Positions 1 to 6,565 of a DNA stretch of 7,235 nt are shown here, piece by piece. The notes beneath the pieces were generated by a model that ran no database searches, was not told the DNA's origin, and was given only the letters and a program-made list of their open reading frames with translations. The stretch's first letter is position 1. Each line of letters opens with the position of its first letter. Source of the stretch: SZUA-430 sp044375275 (GTDB taxonomy: Bacteria > Pseudomonadota > Alphaproteobacteria > Micropepsales > Micropepsaceae); contig JBILMZ010000180.1 in the NCBI GenBank assembly GCA_044375275.1, positions 1 through 7,235 of the forward strand. Reading direction: 5' to 3'. The position numbers and the translations under genes were made by a program.

Positions 1-1210
1 GCAGGCTGCCGCCCTGCGCCTCGAGCAGACGCCGTGCAAGCCAGAGCCCAAGACCAAGACCACCGTGCGGACGGGCATATGAGCCTGTCGTTGAGGCAAA
101 GGGCTGGTTCAGCAAAGCCAGCGCGTCCTGAGGCATTCCTGAGCCGTGGTCACTCACGATGATCCGGATGTGCGAGCCGGTGTCCTTCTGGACAATCGTC
201 ACTTCGGAGCCGGCTGGAGCAAACTTCACCGCATTGTGAAGGATCGCGAACACCGCCTGGCGTGCGCGCTTGGGATCTGCATGCACAGGTGATGTGTCCA
301 TAGGCAGGTCGCTGGAGATCCGGAGTTCCTTCGTCGCGGTGAGTGGAGCGAGTTCTTCAAGCGCTGCCTGAATGATTGTCGCGAGACTCACGGATTCGGT
401 TTCAATGCGCAGTTGCCCAACATCCAGGCGCGATGTGTCGATGAGTTCGTTGAGCGACTTGAGAAGTCCCTGGCCGGCGGCTCCGATTTCACGCGAGTAG
501 TCCTGATAGCGGGGATCTCCCAGCGGCCCGTGCATCTCCGCTTCGATTATGCCGGAGAAGCCGATGATGGCATTCAGCGGGGTGCGCAGTTCATGGCTGA
601 TGTTGCTGATGAATATCGACTTGGCGATGTTTGCTGATTCCGCTGCCTCACGTGCTTCCTGCGCGTTCGCGACGGCGGATTTCAGCTTCTCGTTTTGATC
701 CTGAAGGGTGCGCATCAGCTCGCTGTCGGTGCGCCAGCGTGCGGACAGGACTGACGCCTGCTGGCGGATCTCGACCACCTGTACGGGCTTTGTCATGTAG
801 AAGAGCTTGTCGGCGGGCTTCACCCGTGCTGCGATTTCAGGCACATCGGCATCTGAAAAGCCGGTCACGATCACAATGTTGATCTGGGGATCGAGTTTCC
901 TGATCCGGCAGGCGGTTTCGACGCCATCGATCCCGGGCGGCATCCTGATGTCGATGAAGGCGACGCCATAGGGCTTGCCCGCCTCGAGAGAACGCTGCAC
1001 GGCGGAGATGGCCTCTTCGCCCTGCGAACAGGCTGTGATGTCAAACGTCACGTCAGGGCGGGATTGGGGGGCGTCGCCGAAGAGTTCGCTTTCGAGCGCC
1101 GCCACACCACGGGCGCGGGTCGCCGGCGGAGACAATGCTTCCAGATAGGACTGGCGGAGCGCTTCTTCGTCGTCAACAACGAGGATCCGGGGGATGTAAG
1201 CGTCTTTCAT
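1..1210 (-). CDS. Receiver-histidine kinase hybrid protein, C-terminus cut by window edge
   Basis: The frame stays open from the ATG at 1210 to the left edge, giving 403 visible residues. An N-terminal receiver domain (about 7-150) keeps the acidic pair D13/D14, phosphoacceptor D87 in FIDIRMPPG, T116 and K141 in the TKP motif. A helical, probably coiled-coil linker (about 162-198) leads to a HisKA domain with the H-box SHELRTPLN (H206). The HATPase domain follows, with N-box N326, G1 box DHGSGMP (D354) and G2 box GGLGLGLWLARRL (383-395). Only the extreme C-terminus of the ATPase, and any further domain, is missing. No membrane segment is visible, so the protein is probably cytoplasmic. The receiver has about 30 extra residues between the acidic pair and D87. 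The gene overlaps the upstream kinase by ATGA, so it probably receives phosphate from that kinase through its REC domain. Its output partner is not visible. The family assignment is firm; the signal and target are unknown. Confidence 0.92.
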   Translation of the reverse strand, partial: MKDAYIPRILVVDDEEALRQSYLEALSPPATRARGVAALESELFGDAPQSRPDVTFDITACSQGEEAISAVQRSLEAGKPYGVAFIDIRMPPGIDGVETACRIRKLDPQINIVIVTGFSDADVPEIAARVKPADKLFYMTKPVQVVEIRQQASVLSARWRTDSELMRTLQDQNEKLKSAVANAQEAREAAESANIAKSIFISNISHELRTPLNAIIGFSGIIEAEMHGPLGDPRYQDYSREIGAAGQGLLKSLNELIDTSRLDVGQLRIETESVSLATIIQAALEELAPLTATKELRISSDLPMDTSPVHADPKRARQAVFAILHNAVKFAPAGSEVTIVQKDTGSHIRIIVSDHGSGMPQDALALLNQPFASTTGSYARPHGGLGLGLWLARRLLEAQGGSL

Positions 1211-3030
1211 GATGCGATTGCTCCTTGTTTTCCGGCCTTCGGCAACTGGATCCTGAACGTTGCACCACGGCCGGCGCCAGCGCTCTCGGCGGATATTTTT
1301 CCGTTCATGGCCCGCAGGGCTGTGGCGCAGTAGTGAAGGCCGACGCCCCTGTTTCGACCTTCCTTCGTCGATACACCCCGAGAGAAAATGCGGGTCAGGT
1401 TGTGGGGTTCAATGCCTGCCCCCGTATCCGTGACCGTGATTTCCACGTGATGATCATCTTCCGCAGCCGCGAGCGTGATCGTGCCCGACTCGCCCTTTGC
1501 ATGCAGGGCCTGCACAGCGTTCACCGAGATGTTTTCGATGATCTGGCGCAGGATCACGCGCTCGGCGAGCACGGGTGGAATCTTCAAGACGTCTGATGTG
1601 ATGGCGATGCTGACGGGTAGCGCCGCCGTTCCCTGGATCACCTTTTGGGCTGTGTCGAATATGTCTGCCACCGAGACGGCCTCGGATGCCTTGAAGCCGC
1701 GGCTGATGCCTTCATAGTGGTTCATTACGCTTTCGATCTGGCCCGAGAAATCCTGGACGATGGCCAACTGGCGATCGGCTTCCAAGCGCAGTTCGTTGAC
1801 CTCCCTCGCGGCAGCGTCAACATAGGCACCGAGTTTTGCCTTTCGTTCAGATGGCTGGTTCGGGTCGGTGATTTCGGATGCCGCACGCATGAGCTTGTCG
1901 GCATGCATGGCCCGGATGGCTTCGCGGCCCTTGAAGAGAGCGGTGCCGATCGGGGCGAGTGTGTTTCGCAGGTTGTGCAGCATGTCAGCCGCGAGCGTCG
2001 ATGTGCCAGCGGCGTAGCTCATCTCCTGCAACTGGATGCGGGCCTGCTTCAATTGGGCGAGCATCGTGTCATGGGCGGCGGCGAGGGCGCCAATTTCGTC
2101 GGTGCGGTTGAAATTCAGACGCCGGTCAAGGTCGGCCGTGGTGGACACGATCTGGCTGTGCCTGATCATTTCTTCGAGGGGACCGGTGACCGACCGTCGG
2201 ATGAAGATGACGAGCACCACGCAGGCGAGGATGGATATGAACAGGAGCAGCAGCGCCGCGATGGTGATGGTGTAGCGTGCGAGGTCCGAGAGGGTGGCTG
2301 GCGTATCGACACTGACCTGGAGGCCGAGGCGGCTTGTGTAAGTCGCCAACGGGACTGACGCCCGGTAACCATTGTTCGAACTGATGACAAGCCTGTTCGT
2401 GCGAAGGGGTTCAAGCAGGAATGTGGTGTCAGACTGACGCTGGAGGTCTGAAACGAGAGCCGCGTCCACGCGTCGTACAAGGATGAGAGCCTTGTCGGCA
2501 ACCTGCTGGTAGCGTGAATCCGTAATGCGTGACATCGCGATAATGGCTGGCCCAAAATCCGTTTCGACTACAGCCGAGATCTTGTTGCGTGGGGTGAGTT
2601 CGGACTGTTCGGGCCAGAGAGCTGTCGGGATGCGGCCGCTGGTTGCCAGCGAGGGAAGGGCAACATTGACATCCACCTGTGCCTTGTGGCTCCGAACGAC
2701 TTCGCCCTTGAGGTCTGCAATGATCAGTTCATCCACGTGAATCGTTTCAAGGGCATTCGGTGAAAGATTGTTCTCGACATAATCCGGGTTAAGACGTGTC
2801 GCGTAGGTGAATGTATCGTCCCAGTTGGCCCAGTCGCTGACTGATGTTGCCAGTGCGGTTGCTTCACGCTGGAGAGCTGCACGCGCCCGCAACGCGGTTG
2901 ACACGGCCGTGTTGCGATCCATCGCCTCGTACTGGGGAACGAGGATGAGGGCAACGCCAGTGATCGCTGCGATTGCTGAAGCCCCGAGCGTGATGGCAAG
3001 CGTCATTGCGATTTTTTCGAAAAGTTTCAT
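1207..3030 (-). CDS. Membrane sensor histidine kinase (CHASE4-like sensor, HAMP, HATPase)
   Basis: This is a 607-residue inner-membrane sensor kinase. TM1 lies at about 8-31 and TM2 at about 254-277. They flank a periplasmic domain carrying a CHASE4-like signature (SDWANWDDTF at 65-74, then NPDYVENNL at 81-89). A HAMP linker follows (about 278-330, with the DEIGAL end motif at 311-316). The dimerisation helix contains MLHNLRNTLAPI, with H352 the likely phosphorylated histidine; this differs from the usual HExRTPL box. The ATPase has N-box N500/N504, G1 box DTGAGIEP (D535) and G2 box RGVGLHYCATAL (561-572). There is no receiver domain of its own, so the coupled REC-kinase downstream is the natural acceptor (inference). 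The chosen ATG begins a typical short cytoplasmic N-terminus before TM1. Its ribosome site is poor: GGAG lies about 16 bases upstream of the ATG. CHASE4 ligands are generally unknown. Confidence 0.94.
   Translation of the reverse strand: MKLFEKIAMTLAITLGASAIAAITGVALILVPQYEAMDRNTAVSTALRARAALQREATALATSVSDWANWDDTFTYATRLNPDYVENNLSPNALETIHVDELIIADLKGEVVRSHKAQVDVNVALPSLATSGRIPTALWPEQSELTPRNKISAVVETDFGPAIIAMSRITDSRYQQVADKALILVRRVDAALVSDLQRQSDTTFLLEPLRTNRLVISSNNGYRASVPLATYTSRLGLQVSVDTPATLSDLARYTITIAALLLLFISILACVVLVIFIRRSVTGPLEEMIRHSQIVSTTADLDRRLNFNRTDEIGALAAAHDTMLAQLKQARIQLQEMSYAAGTSTLAADMLHNLRNTLAPIGTALFKGREAIRAMHADKLMRAASEITDPNQPSERKAKLGAYVDAAAREVNELRLEADRQLAIVQDFSGQIESVMNHYEGISRGFKASEAVSVADIFDTAQKVIQGTAALPVSIAITSDVLKIPPVLAERVILRQIIENISVNAVQALHAKGESGTITLAAAEDDHHVEITVTDTGAGIEPHNLTRIFSRGVSTKEGRNRGVGLHYCATALRAMNGKISAESAGAGRGATFRIQLPKAGKQGAIAS
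1221..1226 (-). promoter_or_regulatory. Ribosome binding site of the REC-histidine kinase gene
   Basis: On the minus strand AAGGAG lies 10 bases before the ATG at 1210, inside the last codons of the upstream kinase. Together with the ATGA stop/start overlap (1207-1210) it fixes the start of the second kinase and points to translational coupling. The site looks much stronger than that of the first kinase, so the second protein could also be initiated independently. Confidence 0.7.
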
Positions 3031-3126
3031 GGATGCATCCGGGCAACTCCACGAAAGCTAGCATGCACGGCGTGTAGGCCGCGTTATCGGGCGTTCTGCG
3101 ACTGCCTTTCATCTTGCCGGAAAATT

Positions 3127-3141
3127 TTGGCTATTCGCCAA
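3127..3141 (-). terminator. Possible weak terminator or small palindrome after mepA
   Basis: TTGGC and GCCAA form a perfect 5-bp inverted repeat with a 5-base loop, about 45 bases past the mepA stop. On the minus strand it is followed by AATTTT. The stem is short and the T-run brief, so termination would be weak. It could equally be an operator for the kinase operon, which begins about 100 bases further on. It lies between mepA and the kinase genes, the only place a boundary between those two same-strand units could be. Confidence 0.3.
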
Positions 3142-3155
3142 TCTACTTCGGAGTA

Positions 3156-3170
3156 TTTACCGGCCGTTAA
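3156..3170. promoter_or_regulatory. CtrA-like near-match (TTTA-N7-TTAA) upstream of the kinase operon
   Basis: On the plus strand the sequence is TTTA, seven bases, then TTAA. This matches seven of eight specified bases of the alphaproteobacterial CtrA consensus TTAA-N7-TTAA. It lies in the 156-base gap between mepA and the sensor kinase, about 130 bases before the kinase ATG. Such near-matches occur by chance, and no convincing -35/-10 pair was found next to it, so this is a candidate only. Confidence 0.25.
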
Positions 3171-3186
3171 GCATGTCCGGAAGTGA

Positions 3187-4104
3187 TCAGCCCTGGGACT
3201 TCAAAAGTTGCCGACATTGTGCTGGAAGGCCTTCCAGCTTCATGGCGTTTTCGGGGACATAGCGCGAGGTTCCCTGCTTCAGCCAGGAGCGGTCGTTCAT
3301 CCAGGACTGCAATTCGCTGCCGCAGCCATCACCTTCGGGTGGCGGTTCCTGGTCCTTGCAGTCATCGCTTTCCACGGGACAGGCCAGGCGCACGTGCATG
3401 TGGGACATGTGTCCGCGCCAGGGCCTGATCTTCCTCAGCCAGTCGCGGTCGCCTTCTTTGGTTCTCTGGCACAAGGCCTGCTTGATGGGTGGGGACACGA
3501 AGATGCGCTCGACGTCGGGAGCTTCCGCCGCGCGCCGCAGCATTGAGGCCTGCGCGTCGCCGAAGTACTGGTTCGTCGACAGCCGGCCGACATCAACCAT
3601 GGAGGGCGGCTCGTAGGATTCGAGCTCGGCTTCGGAGAGGCGTTGCGCCGGAACGGGTGTCAGCCAGATGTCGGCGTCGAGACCGACCTGGTGCGAGTTG
3701 TGGTCCGACGGCAGCGGGCCACCGCGCGGCTGCGCGAGATCGCCCACCAGAAGGCCGCGATGACCGTCGGCGGCAACGCTGGCGGCGAGACGGTCGATGA
3801 AGCGCAAAAGGGCAGGGTGACCCCAGGCGCGGTTGCGCTGCGGGTTCAGGATCTGCCAGCGGGGAGAATCGGCGGCGAGCTGGCGGGCTCCGGCGATGCA
3901 ACCCCGGGTATAGGTCCCGTAGACGCGTGCCTCGTCCCTGGTGGGGCTGTGGACTGCGGCAAATTGTGCTGCAGCCGAGGCGTCATACGCGGTCGCGGGG
4001 GCCGGGCCGGCGCCGGGTGGCGACCGGTCAGACGGGTTCTCGCAGGCTGAGAGCCACAGGCAGGCGGTCAGGGCAAACAGGACGGGTTTGGCTGTGCGGA
4101 GCAT
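3187..4104 (-). CDS. mepA: Penicillin-insensitive murein endopeptidase MepA, predicted lipoprotein
   Basis: This M74-family zinc peptidase cleaves the D-Ala-meso-DAP peptide crosslinks of peptidoglycan in the periplasm. The protein has 305 residues. The metal and active-site pattern is complete: SDHNSHQVGLDAD (132-145) supplies H135, H138 and D145, and GHMSHMHVRL (231-240) supplies H232, H235 and H237. The spacings equal those recalled for E. coli MepA (H110, H113, D120, H206, H209, H211). GDLAQPRGGP (121-130) and the Cys-rich PEGDGCG tail (256-262) are also typical. The ATG at 4104 is chosen because it gives a signal peptide ending in a lipobox, LSAC, with C21 as the lipidated residue. GAAAGG lies 10 bases before that ATG. 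An upstream in-frame ATG at 4194 would bury the signal under 30 unlikely residues. Residue 22 is Glu, so outer-membrane sorting is likely. A Pro/Ala linker (29-45) would tether the catalytic domain. Confidence 0.95.
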   Translation of the reverse strand: MLRTAKPVLFALTACLWLSACENPSDRSPPGAGPAPATAYDASAAAQFAAVHSPTRDEARVYGTYTRGCIAGARQLAADSPRWQILNPQRNRAWGHPALLRFIDRLAASVAADGHRGLLVGDLAQPRGGPLPSDHNSHQVGLDADIWLTPVPAQRLSEAELESYEPPSMVDVGRLSTNQYFGDAQASMLRRAAEAPDVERIFVSPPIKQALCQRTKEGDRDWLRKIRPWRGHMSHMHVRLACPVESDDCKDQEPPPEGDGCGSELQSWMNDRSWLKQGTSRYVPENAMKLEGLPAQCRQLLKSQG

Positions 4105-4114
4105 GGTTCGGTTG

Positions 4115-4120
4115 CCTTTC
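4115..4120 (-). promoter_or_regulatory. mepA: Ribosome binding site supporting the mepA start at 4104
   Basis: On the minus strand GAAAGG is followed by 10 bases and then the ATG at 4104. It supports this start, which gives a clean lipoprotein signal, over the longer frame beginning at 4194. Confidence 0.55.
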
Positions 4121-4247
4121 GTCCGGGGAACGGTAGACGTGATTTCGGGCGTCCACGAGGCCGCGCCGGGTTGCAAAAATCTGATTCCGCCCACATTTCA
4201 CCATGTGTCGCGGGGGTAGCAAGTAACCGCAGGTTGGGTTACATAGC

Positions 4248-4263
4248 CCGCGCTTTAACGCGG
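4248..4263. repeat. Inverted repeat CCGCG-N6-CGCGG
   Basis: A perfect 5-bp inverted repeat with the AT-rich centre CTTTAA lies 50 bases before the secG ATG. It sits between the putative -35 and -10 boxes of the divergent mepA promoter. It could be a protein-binding operator, or a small hairpin in the secG leader if transcription starts upstream of it. The repeat itself is directly visible; its function is a guess. Confidence 0.4.
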
Positions 4264-4303
4264 TCCGTCACTCGCCGGGCCGCGATTCTGATTCAAGCCA
4301 AAG

Positions 4304-4307
4304 CAGG
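4304..4307 (+). promoter_or_regulatory. secG: Ribosome binding site of secG (CAGG)
   Basis: CAGG ends six bases before the ATG at 4314. An in-frame TTG at 4308 touches this site directly and so cannot use it, which decides for the ATG. Confidence 0.5.
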
Positions 4308-4313
4308 TTGCGC

Positions 4314-4832
4314 ATGTACGCCGTTCTCCTCACGATTGAAGTCATTGTCTGCATCGCCATGATCGCCGTGATTCTGCTGCAGCGTTCGGAGGGCGGAGGC
4401 ATCGGGCTTGGGTCGGGCGGTGGTGCCGGCGGTCTCATGTCGGGCCGGGGGACTGCGAACGTCCTCACCCGGACAACCGTCATTCTGGGAACAATTTTCA
4501 TCGCTACGGCCCTTGCGCTCGCCCTGCTTGCGAAGTCTTCGCGGCAGTCCAACCCGCTGGGCGGGGTCGCGCCGGAATCCGCGCCACTGGGCACGTTGCC
4601 TGATCTGGCCCCCAGCGCACCGGCCACACCAACGCCCTCTGCCACGCCGACACCGGATGTACCGGCTGGTGCGACCCCGGCTGCTCCCGCGCCGGCTTCG
4701 GCCACGGGTGACACGCCTGCGGCGGCGGCCGATACGCCGGCTGCACCTGTTGCAGCAGAACCATCGGCCCCTGCCAATCCACAGCCTGCAACTCCCGCGC
4801 CTGCGACACCAGCGAGCGGCGGAACGAATTAG
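4314..4832 (+). CDS. secG: Preprotein translocase subunit SecG with long Ala/Pro-rich tail
   Basis: SecG is the small accessory subunit of the SecYEG channel and aids SecA-driven export across the inner membrane. The protein has 172 residues. TM1 (about 4-22) is followed by the family loop LLQRSEGGGIGLG (21-33), a Gly-rich stretch, and GTANVLTRTT (46-55). TM2 lies at about 56-73. By known SecG topology both ends should face the periplasm. Residues 75-172 form a tail made mostly of Ala, Pro, Thr and Ser, with blocks such as ATPTPSATPTP; the whole E. coli protein is only about 110 residues. Such tails occur in other alphaproteobacteria and are likely disordered. The gene precedes pyrG by 104 bases on the same strand. 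tpiA, often found just upstream in related genomes, is absent here and mepA takes its place. The core identification is firm; the function of the tail is unknown. Confidence 0.95.
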   Translation: MYAVLLTIEVIVCIAMIAVILLQRSEGGGIGLGSGGGAGGLMSGRGTANVLTRTTVILGTIFIATALALALLAKSSRQSNPLGGVAPESAPLGTLPDLAPSAPATPTPSATPTPDVPAGATPAAPAPASATGDTPAAAADTPAAPVAAEPSAPANPQPATPAPATPASGGTN

Positions 4833-4854
4833 GCTTCCATTCTCGGGACTTTTT

Positions 4855-4886
4855 CGTGCCGTGCGTGAAACGCGTTCCACGGCGCG
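4855..4886 (+). terminator. Stem-loop between secG and pyrG (terminator- or attenuator-like)
   Basis: Bases 4855-4863 pair with 4878-4886 in a 9-bp stem (core GCCGTG/CACGGC, one G-U pair) around a 14-base loop. A run of four Ts begins eight bases after the stem (ATTTTGTTGTT), so it is not a classic intrinsic terminator. It sits 50 bases before the pyrG ATG and might reduce read-through from secG or shape the pyrG leader. The pairing is visible by eye; no folding energy was calculated. Confidence 0.4.
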
Positions 4887-4928
4887 CAGAAGATTTTGTT
4901 GTTCAGGCCGACATAAAAACTTTAAGAC

Positions 4929-4933
4929 GAGGG
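4929..4933 (+). promoter_or_regulatory. pyrG: Ribosome binding site supporting the pyrG start at 4937
   Basis: GAGGG is followed by three bases and then the ATG, a tight but workable spacing. It supports the standard CTP synthase start and argues against an in-frame GTG at 4856, which lies inside the stem-loop. Confidence 0.5.
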
Positions 4934-4936
4934 TCC

Positions 4937-6565
4937 ATGGCGCGGTTCATTTTCATCACCGGCGGCGTGGTTTCCTCCCTCGGTAAAGGTATTGCTTCTG
5001 CAGCGCTCGGCGCGCTGTTGCAGGCACGCGGATTCAAGGTCCGTCTTCGCAAACTCGATCCCTATCTGAATGTGGATCCGGGCACGATGTCCCCGTATCA
5101 GCACGGTGAGGTGTTCGTGACCGATGACGGGGCCGAGACCGACCTCGACCTCGGTCACTATGAGCGCTTCACCGGCGTTTCGGCGACCAAGGGTGACAGC
5201 GTCACGACGGGGCGGATCTATCTCGACATTCTCTCGCGCGAGCGGCGGGGCGACTATCTGGGCGCCACGATCCAGGTCATTCCGCACGTCACGGACGCCA
5301 TCAAGCAGTTCGTGCTGAACGATACCGATGACGTTGATTTCGTGCTCTGCGAAATCGGCGGCACGGTCGGTGACATCGAGAGCCTTCCCTTCCTCGAGGC
5401 CATCCGCCAGCTTGGAAATGACCTGGGCCGCGATCGCAGCCTCTATGTCCATGTCACGCTGGTGCCCTATATCGCGGCGTCTGGTGAGCTGAAGACGAAG
5501 CCGACACAGCACTCCGTGAAGGAACTGCGTTCCATCGGTATCCAGCCGGACATCGTGCTCTGCCGTTCGGACCGCGAGGTTTCGGCCGAAGAGCGCCGCA
5601 AGATCGCGCTGTTCTGCAATGTGCGGCCGACGAGCGTCATCCAGGCGCTGGACGTGGCGACGATCTATGAAGCGCCGCTGTCGTATCATGCGCAGGGTTT
5701 CGATGATGAAGTCCTGGCGATTTTCGGCATCAGGGATGTCGAGCCGCCAAAGCTCACGCGCTGGCAGACCGTCGTCAAGCGCATCAAGGAGCCCGAGGGC
5801 GAAGTGAAGATCGCCATCGTGGGCAAGTACACGGGGCTCAAGGACGCCTACAAGTCGCTCAATGAAGCGCTGGCGCATGGCGGTATCGCCAACAATGTCC
5901 GCGTGAAGGTCGAGTGGATCCAGTCTGAGGTCTTTGAAAAGCCCGGCCATATCCAGCATCTCGAAGACGTGCACGGGATTCTTGTTCCCGGCGGGTTCGG
6001 GGAGCGCGGGACGGTCGGCAAGATCGAGGCGGCGAAGTTTGCGCGGACGCGCAACGTGCCCTATTTCGGAATCTGTTTTGGCCTCCAGATGGCCGTCATC
6101 GAAGCGGCGCGAAACCTCGCCGGTCTTGATGATGCGAGTTCAACGGAGTTTGGTCCCTGCAAGACCATGGTCGTCGGCCTGATGACCGAGTGGATGAAGG
6201 GCAACCAGCTGGAGAAGCGGCAGCGGGACGGAGACCTGGGTGGCACGATGCGCCTCGGCAAGTTCCCGGCTGTCCTGAAGCGTGGCAGCAAGGTGGCTGC
6301 GATCTACGGATCGAGCGAGATCGAAGAGCGCCATCGCCATCGCTACGAAGTGAACCTCGAGTATCGCGAGCTTCTCGAGCGCGCCGGGTTCATCTTCACC
6401 GGCATGTCACCGGATGGCCTCTTGCCCGAGATCTGCGAGCGGCAGGACCATCCGTGGTTCATTGGCGTGCAGTATCATCCGGAGCTCAAGTCGCGTCCCT
6501 TCGAGCCGCATCCGCTTTTTGCGAGCTTCATCGAAGCGGCGGTTCACCAGAGCCGCCTGGTCTGA
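4937..6565 (+). CDS. pyrG: CTP synthase (glutamine-hydrolysing)
   Basis: This cytoplasmic enzyme makes CTP from UTP, ATP and glutamine, the last step of de novo pyrimidine nucleotide synthesis. The protein has 542 residues, close to the family's usual 545. The N-terminal synthetase domain (about 1-267) opens with ARFIFITGGVVSSLGKG, which carries the P-loop (SLGKGIAS, 14-21), and has the CEIGGTVGDIE motif (138-148). The C-terminal class I glutamine amidotransferase domain (about 288-540) has the oxyanion glycines PGGFGERG (351-358), nucleophile C380 in FGICFG, and H514/E516 in YHPEL. All catalytic residues are intact, so the enzyme should be active. The ATG gives exactly the conserved N-terminus. 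It may share a transcript with secG or have its own promoter in the 104-base gap; no strong promoter was seen there. CTP is also the nucleotide donor for Kdo activation, giving a loose link to neighbouring kdsA. Confidence 0.99.
   Translation: MARFIFITGGVVSSLGKGIASAALGALLQARGFKVRLRKLDPYLNVDPGTMSPYQHGEVFVTDDGAETDLDLGHYERFTGVSATKGDSVTTGRIYLDILSRERRGDYLGATIQVIPHVTDAIKQFVLNDTDDVDFVLCEIGGTVGDIESLPFLEAIRQLGNDLGRDRSLYVHVTLVPYIAASGELKTKPTQHSVKELRSIGIQPDIVLCRSDREVSAEERRKIALFCNVRPTSVIQALDVATIYEAPLSYHAQGFDDEVLAIFGIRDVEPPKLTRWQTVVKRIKEPEGEVKIAIVGKYTGLKDAYKSLNEALAHGGIANNVRVKVEWIQSEVFEKPGHIQHLEDVHGILVPGGFGERGTVGKIEAAKFARTRNVPYFGICFGLQMAVIEAARNLAGLDDASSTEFGPCKTMVVGLMTEWMKGNQLEKRQRDGDLGGTMRLGKFPAVLKRGSKVAAIYGSSEIEERHRHRYEVNLEYRELLERAGFIFTGMSPDGLLPEICERQDHPWFIGVQYHPELKSRPFEPHPLFASFIEAAVHQSRLV

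Larger units (their letters stand above)
4105..4313. promoter_or_regulatory. Divergent mepA/secG intergenic region with candidate promoter elements
   Basis: These 209 bases separate two divergent genes and must hold both start regions. For mepA, the minus strand has GTGACG (4266-4271) and GCTATG (4242-4247) spaced 18 bases apart, a fair match to an alphaproteobacterial sigma-70 promoter. For secG no convincing pair was found; TTGCAA (4171-4176) with ACATTT (4193-4198), 16 apart, is a weak option. The region also carries three GANTC sites (4183, 4284, 4290) and a perfect palindrome (4248-4263) lying inside the spacer of the mepA candidate. That such a region holds promoters is near certain; the individual boxes are tentative. 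Confidence 0.4.

Noticed and set aside
413..882. Short plus-strand frames near the left edge
   Set aside because: They are antisense to the receiver-kinase gene, whose reading frame is continuous from 1210 to the edge with all kinase motifs in order.
1645..2358. Open frame of 237 codons on the plus strand
   Set aside because: It lies wholly antisense to the sensor kinase, whose domains are all intact. Long antisense frames are common in GC-rich DNA, and the translation shows no recognisable domain.
4105..4194. Longer mepA start at the ATG ending at 4194
   Set aside because: It would place 30 residues ahead of a good lipoprotein signal peptide, and the ATG at 4104 has a suitable ribosome site.
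4268..4880. Minus-strand open frames opposite secG, one Ala/Gly-rich and one Arg-rich
   Set aside because: They are products of the low-complexity secG tail read on the other strand. They have no separate support.
4856..4936. GTG start 27 codons upstream of pyrG
   Set aside because: The extra residues are not part of CTP synthase, the GTG lies inside the stem-loop, and the ATG at 4937 matches the conserved N-terminus.
4922..5974. Open frame of 350 codons on the minus strand
   Set aside because: It is fully antisense to the conserved pyrG coding sequence and mirrors its codon structure. The protein is rich in Arg, Asp and Leu with no family motif.
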